From NCBI GenBank assembly GCA_005880175.1, contig VBJR01000193.1, forward strand, positions 1 through 10,517: a DNA stretch of 10,517 bases, in the 5' to 3' direction. A program made the position numbers and the translations under genes. Source of the DNA: Chloroflexota bacterium (GTDB taxonomy: Bacteria; Chloroflexota; Dormibacteria; Dormibacterales; Dormibacteraceae). Below the pieces are notes generated by a model. The model was not told where the DNA came from and searched no databases. It was given only the letters and a program-made list of their open reading frames with translations. Of this stretch, positions 1 through 4,966 are shown piece after piece (position 1 is the first letter of the stretch; each line of letters begins with the position of its first letter).

Positions 1-846
1 GATCGCCCAGATCCCCTCGAGCTCCACGTGCTTCAGCGTGGCCTTGTCGACGGGAACCCAGCCCCGCGCGTCGCCCAGCCCGGAGTCCTCGATCAGCTGC
101 TGTCCGCGGTGGGGCGGCACGAGGATCAGCAGGTCGTACTCGAAGGTCTCGTCCTCCAGCGAGCTGACCGTCCTGGCCTCGGGGTCAACGCTCTCGACAT
201 TGAAGAAGGTGCAGAGCTCGATGTCGCGCTCAGCCAGGATCGGCTGCACCAGCTTCGACGTGGTCTCGATCGTGAAGGCCCGGTTGAGCGGCGAGAGCAG
301 CTTGATCTCGCTGCGCTCGCGGACGCCGCGCGCACGCAGGTAGTCATCGAGCAGGAACACGAACTCCACCGGTGCGGGCGGGCACTTGTACGGAATGCCG
401 GCGACGCCGACCAGGATCCTGCCCCGAGCGAACCGCTCCAGCGCCTCGTGCAGCCGGATGGCTCCCTGCAGCGTGTAGAAGTCGTGGGCGTCCTCGCCCC
501 CGGGGACCTCCTCCATCACGGTGCGGCAGCCGGTCGCCAGCACCAGGTGGTCGTAGGGCAGCGCACGGCCGGAGGCCAGCTCCACGGAGCGTCTGGCCGG
601 ATCGACGCGCACGGCCCGGTCCTTCACGAGCTCGACCGCGTGGTGAAGCAGCCCGGCCTCGTCGTGAGCCAGCTTCTCGGGCTTCTCCTGGCCCACGGCG
701 ACGTACAGGAACCCCGGCTGGTACACGTGACGGCCGGTCGCGTCCACGACGGTCACGTGGGCCTGCCCGGCCGTGTGCCTCGCGACGAGGTTCGCCGTCA
801 GCGTGCCCCCCACCCCGCCGCCCAGGATCACGACTTCCGCGGACAT
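1..846 (-). CDS. Sulfide:quinone oxidoreductase-like FAD flavoprotein (3' end cut by window edge)
   Basis: The frame is open from an ATG at 846 to the window edge, giving the first 282 residues; the family is usually near 380-400, so roughly 100 C-terminal residues are missing. Seen: an N-terminal Rossmann FAD loop GGGVGG (residues 9-14), the YQPGFLYVAVG segment (42-52), an ATG motif with Cys107, and KCPPAPVEF (154-162) carrying Cys155, which matches the redox cysteine of sulfide:quinone oxidoreductases. VPPHRG (243-248) and GWVPVD (262-267) are also typical. Known for the family: sulfide is oxidised to sulfane sulfur at the membrane face and electrons pass through FAD to quinone. The third redox cysteine would lie in the missing part. 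The gene starts 4 nt after tusA; its Shine-Dalgarno GAGGTG (852-857) overlaps the tusA stop, so the two are probably translationally coupled. A persulfide-handling paralogue that does not oxidise sulfide is possible. Confidence 0.85.
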   Translation of the reverse strand, partial: MSAEVVILGGGVGGTLTANLVARHTAGQAHVTVVDATGRHVYQPGFLYVAVGQEKPEKLAHDEAGLLHHAVELVKDRAVRVDPARRSVELASGRALPYDHLVLATGCRTVMEEVPGGEDAHDFYTLQGAIRLHEALERFARGRILVGVAGIPYKCPPAPVEFVFLLDDYLRARGVRERSEIKLLSPLNRAFTIETTSKLVQPILAERDIELCTFFNVESVDPEARTVSSLEDETFEYDLLILVPPHRGQQLIEDSGLGDARGWVPVDKATLKHVELEGIWAI

Positions 847-850
847 CGCC

Positions 851-1090
851 TCACCTCGCCTTGCGGACGACGAAGCGGGCGAAGCCGTCGTCCGAAACGA
901 CGTCCACCAGCTCGTGCCTGGCCTTGGCCACCCAGGCCGGGATGTCGGTCTTCGAGCCCTCGTCGCTGGACAGGACCTCGAACACCTGCCCGACCTGGCC
1001 ACGCCGGATCGCCCCGATCAGGTTCATCAGCGGGCCCGGGCAGGGCATGCCCCTGGCGTCGATGGTCTCGTCTGTACGCACGGTACTCAT
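851..1090 (-). CDS. tusA: TusA-family sulfur carrier protein
   Basis: A 79-residue protein with the TusA/SirA signature: DARGMPCPGPLM at residues 11-22, where Cys17 is the conserved persulfide-carrying cysteine. Length is normal for the family. TusA proteins are cytoplasmic carriers that accept sulfane sulfur on that cysteine and hand it to partners, often DsrE-type proteins. The neighbours fit: a DsrE-family gene lies 12 nt upstream and an SQR-like gene 4 nt downstream. The ATG at 1090 is preceded by AAGGAG (1098-1103, complement) at 7-nt spacing, and this ribosome site overlaps the stop of the upstream gene. That supports one polycistronic mRNA with coupled translation. A role in persulfide relay is more likely than in tRNA thiolation here, by context only. 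Confidence 0.9.
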   Translation of the reverse strand: MSTVRTDETIDARGMPCPGPLMNLIGAIRRGQVGQVFEVLSSDEGSKTDIPAWVAKARHELVDVVSDDGFARFVVRKAR

Positions 1091-1102
1091 CTCGTGACTC
1101 CT

Positions 1103-1516
1103 TCAGATGAAGAGGACCTGCCCCTCCGAGGCCGCCGCCATGAAGGCGGCGACGCCTTCGACGCCATCGACCAGCGGGTCCAGGTCGTCGCGACCGATCC
1201 CGAACAGGTCCATGGACAGCGCGCAGGCCTGGATGTCGACCTCGCCCACTTCCCTGGCCTGCCGGAGCAGGTCGCTCCAATGCTGACCGGTGTGTCCGCG
1301 CACGCTGGCCGCCTGTCCGGCCGTCGCCTCGGGCGCGAGCCCGTGGTCCGCGCACACCCGTCCGGCCCGGAACGCGTCGAGGGCGTAGTACTGCAGGAAC
1401 ACGTTGACCGGCCGGCCCATCGCGGCGGCCCCGACCGCCAGGACGGCGGCCGCGGCCAGCTTGTCATCGGTGCCCGAGAAGAGCACCAGCGAGAGCGGTT
1501 TCTCCTGTTCGTCCAT
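1103..1516 (-). CDS. DsrE-family sulfurtransferase-like protein
   Basis: A 137-residue protein of the DsrE/DsrF-like fold. It starts with a hydrophobic strand and SGTDDK turn (residues 8-19) and carries QACALSMDLFGI at 96-107. Cys98 there matches the conserved cysteine of the DsrE2/DsrE3-type subfamily; a second Cys is at position 55. Such proteins bind sulfane sulfur on the cysteine and exchange it with TusA. It is the first gene of the leftward operon DsrE > TusA > SQR-like. The ATG at 1516 is the best start, but the only strong Shine-Dalgarno (AGGAGG, complement of 1533-1538) sits about 16 nt away, which is long. The 156-nt gap upstream holds a DosR-box-like site (1599-1612). The exact subfamily and direction of sulfur transfer cannot be told from this sequence. 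Confidence 0.85.
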   Translation of the reverse strand: MDEQEKPLSLVLFSGTDDKLAAAAVLAVGAAAMGRPVNVFLQYYALDAFRAGRVCADHGLAPEATAGQAASVRGHTGQHWSDLLRQAREVGEVDIQACALSMDLFGIGRDDLDPLVDGVEGVAAFMAAASEGQVLFI

Positions 1517-1598
1517 CGGTTCCGTTGCGCTGCCTCCTACATGGCCATCGTCGGCCCGGCCAGGAGCGAACGGCAGAGGAGGGCGGCCCGGCGCCGGC

Positions 1599-1612
1599 GG
1601 GACGTTCGGTCG
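1599..1612. promoter_or_regulatory. DosR-box-like near-palindrome, copy A
   Basis: GGGACGTTCGGTCG on the plus strand, in the gap between the phosphofructokinase remnant and the DsrE gene, 82 nt before the DsrE ATG. It shares the first 11 bases with the copy at 2568-2581, but its right half-site is weaker (TCG instead of CCC). Regulatory function is inferred from position and similarity only. Confidence 0.35.
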
Positions 1613-1639
1613 GCGGCAGCCGCCGCCGGGAGCTCCCGC

Positions 1640-1661
1640 CCGGGCTGACGGCCGGGCCCGG
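1640..1661 (-). terminator. Possible weak terminator hairpin behind the phosphofructokinase remnant
   Basis: CCGGGC (1640-1645) can pair with GCCCGG (1656-1661) around a 10-nt loop, just downstream (leftwards) of the stop codon at 1673-1675. A perfect 12-base palindrome, CGGGAGCTCCCG, follows at 1627-1638. There is no T-tract, and such pairing is common in DNA of this composition, so this is a weak call. Confidence 0.25.
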
Positions 1662-1672
1662 TCGAGGCCCGA

Positions 1673-1789
1673 TCAGCGGTCGGGGCGCTCGCTCCCCTCG
1701 TCCTCCCAGTCCCTCCACTCGACCCCGGTGCGGCCGAGGAACTCCTTCACCGCGACACCGAGGGTCGGGAAGAAGAGCTGCGACCCAGC
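1673..1789 (-). pseudogene. Orphan 3' end of an unidentified gene fused to the phosphofructokinase break
   Basis: Shifted one frame from the kinase, codons from about 1789 down to a TGA at 1673-1675 read as a protein-like tail: AGSQLFFPTLGVAVKEFL, then GRTGVEWRDWEDEG, then SERPDR. Nearly every codon ends in G or C, as in the neighbouring real genes, while the kinase frame over the same bases is low-complexity. No start codon precedes it in frame: there is a TGA at 1820-1822. I read this as the last ~38 residues of a different gene whose 5' part was removed when it was joined to the kinase. I do not recognise the family. Confidence 0.5.
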
Positions 1790-2308
1790 CCACGTCGCGG
1801 CCCATCACCTCGACCACCATCACCCGGTGGTGCGCCGACGCGGTGGTGTGGAGCCGGTCGAGCGCCTCGGCCACGATGCCCACGGCGGTGTCGAAGCCGA
1901 TGCAGAAGTCCGTCGCCGAGAGATCGTTGTCGATCGTCTTGGGCACGCCGACCACCGGGCAGCCGGCCTCGTGGAGCGCGGCCGCGACGGAGAGCGTGTC
2001 GTCGCCGCCCATCGCCACCACCGCGTCCACGCCGTGGCTCCGCAGCTGAACGATCGCGCGCTGGAGACCATCCGGCTCCTTCAGCGGGTTCGTGCGCGAG
2101 GTGCCCAGGATGGTTCCGCCGAGCGGCAGGATGCCGCGGACGTCGCGGGGCAGCAGCTCGTCCATCCTGCCCTCGAGCGCGCCGGCCCAGCCGTTCTCGA
2201 TCCCGCTCGTGCTGTGGCCCGCTCGGTGCGCGACCCGCACCACGGCCCGGATCGCCGCGTTCAGGCCGGGGGCGTCGCCGCCGCCGGTCAGGATTCCGAT
2301 GCGCATCG

Positions 2309-2482
2309 TCAGTCACTCCTCCGGTCGAGGTTCCGGTAGTAGAAGAGGGGCACCAGCCCGACCAGGGCCAGGGCCGCGAAGAGCGGGACCGCCGCGAGGT
2401 TCCAGCGTCGGGCGCGCGAGCGCCTCCGGCCAGTGCCGGACGTCCCGGCCCGGCCGTGCCGGTCGGCGCCGCGGGCGGGCAC
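2309..2482 (-). CDS. Small single-pass membrane protein, function unknown
   Basis: A 57-residue reading: an Arg-rich N-terminus with RRRSRARR, then one hydrophobic span of about 21 residues (WNLAAVPLFAALALVGLVPLF), then a short YYRNLDRRSD tail. The stop lies 2 nt before the phosphofructokinase ATG and the last codons contain that gene's Shine-Dalgarno, so the two are probably co-translated. I chose the GTG at 2482 because GAGGT (complement) sits 8 nt ahead of it and codon use becomes typical from there. An earlier in-frame GTG at 2536 would give 75 residues, but lacks a ribosome site and has atypical codons. The positive-inside rule suggests the N-terminus is cytoplasmic. No family recognised; a chance ORF cannot be excluded. 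Confidence 0.45.
   Translation of the reverse strand: MPARGADRHGRAGTSGTGRRRSRARRWNLAAVPLFAALALVGLVPLFYYRNLDRRSD
2433..2446. promoter_or_regulatory. DosR-box-like near-palindrome, copy D (weaker)
   Basis: The complement reads GGGACGTCCGGCAC, differing at two bases from the copy at 2568-2581. It lies inside the small membrane ORF, ~127 nt ahead of the phosphofructokinase start. It could serve that operon or be chance within coding sequence. Confidence 0.25.
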
Positions 2483-2567
2483 GTCATTCGACCTCGAACG
2501 GCCGCGGCGAGCGTCAGGTAGCACGGAGGTGGTCACGGCGCGGGCGGTGCTCGCGCCGCCGGCCTCC

Positions 2568-2581
2568 GGGCCGAACGTCCC
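2568..2581. promoter_or_regulatory. DosR-box-like near-palindrome, copy B, in the divergent promoter region
   Basis: The complement reads GGGACGTTCGGCCC. It lies between the leftward membrane-protein/phosphofructokinase genes and the rightward DevR-like regulator (start 2645). Compared with the mycobacterial DosR core GGGACTWWAGTCCC, 11 of 14 positions agree, including GGG, the C at 5, the G at 10 and CCC. With flanks (CGGG...CCCG) it is a near-palindrome. Placement suits autoregulation of the divergent genes; binding is inferred. Confidence 0.45.
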
Positions 2582-2644
2582 GAGCCGTCAGGGCCGTTCG
2601 ACTGCGGCATCCGACCCCTGGGGCGATACGACGATCATCGTGCC

Positions 2645-3334
2645 GTGCAAGACACCGAACACGACGACCGGACCGCCGGACCGCTCCGCCTCATGCTGGT
2701 CGACGACCACGAGGTGGTGCGCAGCGGGCTCAGGGCGATGCTGGAGGCGGGCGGCGAGATCCGGATCGTGGCCGAGGCCGGCGGGGTCAGGGAGGCCATC
2801 GCCGAGGCCGACCGGACGAGGCCGGACGTGATCGTCATGGACGTCCGCCTGGTCGACGGCAGCGGCATCGCGGCGACGCGCGAGATCCGGGCCCGGCGGC
2901 CGGAGACCAGGGTCCTGATGCTCACCTCGTTCGCGGACGACGAGGCGCTGTTCGCGTCCATCATGGCCGGGGCCAGCGGCTACGTCCTCAAGCAGATCCA
3001 CAGCGCCGACCTGGTCCGCGCCATCCGGCAGGTGGGCAACGGCCAGAGCCTGCTCGACCCGGCGGTCACCGCGACCGTGCTGGAGCGCCTGCGCAAGGGC
3101 AAGCACCTGCTCCGGGACGAGCGCCTGGCCAGGCTGTCGGCGCAGGAGGAACGCATCCTCACGCTGGTCGCGGAGGGCCTGACCAACCGCGAGATCGGCC
3201 TCCGGCTCAAGCTCGGCGAGAAGACCGTGAAGAACTACGTCTCGACGATCCTCTCGAAGCTCGAGGTCGGCCGCCGCGCCGAGGCCGCGGCGTACCTCGC
3301 CCGCCACACCGGGACCCCCGGCGACCAGCCCTGA
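2645..3334 (+). CDS. DevR/DosR-like NarL-family response regulator
   Basis: A 229-residue cytoplasmic transcription regulator. The receiver domain (about 14-130) has acidic residues D20-D21, phosphoacceptor Asp66 (MDVRLVDGSG), switch Thr94 and Lys116. The LuxR-type helix-turn-helix is at about 164-221. Its recognition-helix segment EKTVKNYVS (192-200) is identical to that of M. tuberculosis DosR, where the two lysines and the asparagine contact DNA; here they are K193, K196 and N197. DosR-type regulators switch on hypoxia/dormancy genes when phosphorylated by DosS/DosT-like haem kinases. No such kinase lies in the window. The start is a GTG at 2645; the ribosome site is weak, but the only later start, ATG 2693, would remove residues of the first strand. 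It follows DosR-like site B and precedes the CBS gene, a typical DosR-regulon partner. The symbol devR is withheld because orthology is untested. Confidence 0.9.
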   Translation: MQDTEHDDRTAGPLRLMLVDDHEVVRSGLRAMLEAGGEIRIVAEAGGVREAIAEADRTRPDVIVMDVRLVDGSGIAATREIRARRPETRVLMLTSFADDEALFASIMAGASGYVLKQIHSADLVRAIRQVGNGQSLLDPAVTATVLERLRKGKHLLRDERLARLSAQEERILTLVAEGLTNREIGLRLKLGEKTVKNYVSTILSKLEVGRRAEAAAYLARHTGTPGDQP

Positions 3335-3340
3335 GCCCGC

Positions 3341-3355
3341 GGGACGATCGGCCCT
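3341..3355. promoter_or_regulatory. DosR-box-like near-palindrome, copy C, ahead of the CBS gene
   Basis: GGGACGATCGGCCCT on the plus strand, starting 7 nt after the DevR-like stop and ending 34 nt before the CBS-protein ATG. It matches 11 of 14 positions of the DosR core and differs from copy B at one base in the 14-base core. It suggests that the CBS gene has its own promoter under the upstream regulator. Confidence 0.45.
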
Positions 3356-3389
3356 CGCCGGGGCCGTCGCCGGATTCGACGCTGACACC

Positions 3390-4097
3390 ATGAGCTGGAC
3401 AGTGGACGAGGTCATGACGCGTCAGGTGGTCACGGTGCGGCCGGCGACCCCCTACAAGGAGCTGGTGGCGCTGATGAGCCGGCACGCGATCGGCGCGCTG
3501 CCGGTGGTCGACCTCGTGGACTCGGACGGCCGCCTGGTCGGGATGGTGTCCGGGACGGACCTGCTCGCGAAGGAGCGGGCGGCCGCCGGGGCTCGCCGGG
3601 CGTCGCGCGCCCGGGCCGAACAGGCAAAGGCCCACGCGGAGACGGCCGGCGAGCTGATGACCTCGCCCGTCGTCACGGCGCGGGCCGGCGACGCGCTGGC
3701 CCGCGCGGCACGGATCATGCACCGGGCGCGGGTCCGGCACCTTCCGGTGGTGGACGCGACCGGCCGGCTGGTCGGCATCCTGAGCCGCGGCGACCTGTTG
3801 AAGCCGTACCTGCGCAGCGACGAGTCGATCCGGCACGAGGTCGCGACCGAGGTGCTCGGACGCCTGATGGACCTGCCGCCCGACGCCGTCGAGGTCTCGG
3901 TCGACGAGGGCCTCGTCACGCTCCGCGGCGAGCTGGAGACCAGCTCGGCAGGGGACGTGGCGGTGAGGCTCGCCAGCGCCGTCGAGGGCGTGGTCGGCGT
4001 CCGCAACCGTCTCGGCTACCGCCTGGACGCCTCCGATCCGCGCATGCCGCCCCTGCCGGGCGCCCGCGGCCTGCCGGCCGCCGAATGGGGCCGCTGA
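3390..4097 (+). CDS. CBS-domain pair plus BON domain protein
   Basis: A 235-residue protein without signal peptide or membrane span. CBS domain 1 is at about 5-62 (VDEVMTRQVVTV ... LVGMVSGTDLL). An Arg/Ala-rich helical linker (63-85) leads to CBS domain 2 at about 87-142 (AGELMTSPVVTA ... LVGILSRGDLL). A BON domain follows at about 146-213 (VEVSVDEGLVTLRGELETSSA ends in VRNRLGYRL). CBS pairs bind adenine nucleotides and usually sense energy state; BON domains bind lipids or membranes. This architecture is common in Actinomycetota, and simple CBS-pair proteins belong to the DosR regulon (Rv2626c). It follows the DevR-like gene by 55 nt and has DosR-like site C in that gap. No clear Shine-Dalgarno precedes the ATG, so a leaderless or short-leader transcript is possible. 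Ligand and partner are unknown. Confidence 0.88.
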   Translation: MSWTVDEVMTRQVVTVRPATPYKELVALMSRHAIGALPVVDLVDSDGRLVGMVSGTDLLAKERAAAGARRASRARAEQAKAHAETAGELMTSPVVTARAGDALARAARIMHRARVRHLPVVDATGRLVGILSRGDLLKPYLRSDESIRHEVATEVLGRLMDLPPDAVEVSVDEGLVTLRGELETSSAGDVAVRLASAVEGVVGVRNRLGYRLDASDPRMPPLPGARGLPAAEWGR

Positions 4098-4179
4098 CCC
4101 ATCCTTCGTGAAGAGCCCGCGGACGGCGCGAGCCACCAGGCCGCAGCCCATCCCCGCGTGATCCATCACCCCTTGGACG

Positions 4180-4213
4180 AAGGGGCCTCCGGCGGTCCGC
4201 CGCGGGGCCCCTT
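4180..4213 (+). terminator. Strong hairpin terminator after the CBS gene
   Basis: AAGGGGCC (4180-4187) pairs with GGCCCCTT (4206-4213). Inside, CGGCG (4190-4194) pairs with CGCCG (4198-4202) around a 3-nt loop. A short TTT run (4212-4214) ends the stem. It lies 83 nt after the CBS stop and separates that unit from the two-component operon. The tail is short, but the stem is very stable. Confidence 0.65.
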
Positions 4214-4270
4214 TGCCGTTCCCGGCCTGACCCCGCCGCGACCCCGCAAGATTGAGGTGCTCTGGAAACC

Positions 4271-4966
4271 GTGAACCGGCGGGAGACCTCCCCCACCGCC
4301 CCGTGCGTCCTGGTCATCGAGGACGAGATCGTGTTCGGGCAGATGATCGAGCGGGTCCTTCGCGAAGAGGGCTTCGCGCCAGTGCTCGAGCGGCGCGGGG
4401 ACACCGGTCTGGAGACGGCGCTGACCCGGGTGCCCGAGGCCGTCATCCTGGACCTGTCGCTGCCCGGGCTGGACGGGCTGGAGGTCTGCAGCCGGCTGCG
4501 GCGGCGCGCGCCCCGAATGCCGATCATCGTCCTGACGGCGCGCGACGCGGTGCCCGACCGCGTGCGCGGCCTCGACGCCGGGGCGGACGACTACCTGACC
4601 AAGCCATTCGCCATCGAGGAGCTCCTGGCTCGCCTCCGCTCGCAGCTCCGGCGGGTCCAGGCCCCGAACGACCACCTCCAGGTCGCGGACCTGGTCCTGG
4701 AGCCGGCGGCGCGGACCGTCACCCGCGCCGGCCGGCTGATCGAGCTGAGCGTCCAGGAGTTCGCGCTGCTCGAGCTGCTGATGCGGCACCCGAACCAGGT
4801 CATGACCCGGCGCCGCATCCTCGACCACGTGTGGGGCTACGACGCCGCGCCAGCCTCGAATGTCGTCGAGACGTACATCCACTACCTGCGCAACAAGGTG
4901 GACCGCGGCGAGCCGCTGGCCCTGATCAGGACGGTCCGCTCGCTCGGCTACGTCATCGGGCCGTGA
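4271..4966 (+). CDS. OmpR/PhoB-family response regulator
   Basis: A 231-residue DNA-binding regulator. The receiver domain (about 12-125) shows acidic E17-D18-E19, phosphoacceptor Asp61 (ILDLSLPG), Thr89 (VLTARD) and Lys111 (YLTKPF). The winged-helix effector (about 135-231) has QEFALLELLMRHPNQVMTR, the ILDHVWGY stretch and the closing RTVRSLGYVIG, all hallmarks of OmpR-type DNA binding. Its stop overlaps the kinase start (TGATG at 4964-4968), so regulator and kinase form one translationally coupled two-component system. The start is a GTG at 4271; a GAGGTG about 12 nt upstream is the nearest ribosome-like site. The terminator at 4180-4213 makes an own promoter in 4214-4270 likely. Target genes and signal cannot be read from the sequence. 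Confidence 0.92.
   Translation: MNRRETSPTAPCVLVIEDEIVFGQMIERVLREEGFAPVLERRGDTGLETALTRVPEAVILDLSLPGLDGLEVCSRLRRRAPRMPIIVLTARDAVPDRVRGLDAGADDYLTKPFAIEELLARLRSQLRRVQAPNDHLQVADLVLEPAARTVTRAGRLIELSVQEFALLELLMRHPNQVMTRRRILDHVWGYDAAPASNVVETYIHYLRNKVDRGEPLALIRTVRSLGYVIGP

Larger units (their letters stand above)
1464..2306 (-). pseudogene. 6-phosphofructokinase, N-terminal half only
   Basis: From the ATG at 2306 the first ~176 residues are a clear PfkA-type phosphofructokinase: nucleotide/PPi loop GGGDAPGLN (8-16), GGDDT (100-104), PKTIDND (122-128) with the catalytic TIDND aspartate, GFDTA (137-141) and MGRDVGW (168-174). It would phosphorylate fructose 6-phosphate in glycolysis. Asp103 and Lys123 are the pair usually found in PPi-dependent enzymes. 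After GWVA the homology ends. The frame stays formally open to 1464 but yields only Arg/Pro/Gly-rich residues and runs 53 nt into the DsrE gene, so the true product is lost; full-length enzymes are ~320-360 residues. Only ~270 nt separate the break from the DsrE start, too little for the missing half in any frame. The start has GGAGGAG (2316-2322, complement) at 9-nt spacing. Either a deletion/rearrangement or an assembly error explains it. Confidence 0.75.

Noticed and set aside
28..1110. Plus-strand open frame opposite the sulfur operon.
   Set aside because: It is antisense to three genes with clear motifs and ribosome sites, and has no recognisable domain.
3114..3127. GGGACGAGCGCC in the DevR-like gene.
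   Set aside because: Only the left half-site matches and it encodes the conserved region before the helix-turn-helix.
3207..4169. Long open frame antisense to the CBS gene; its first residues (MMDHAGMGCGLVARAVRGLF) look protein-like.
   Set aside because: It overlaps a well-supported gene for ~700 nt, has no stop near the protein-like beginning, and its main body is low-complexity. GC-rich DNA leaves such frames open by chance.
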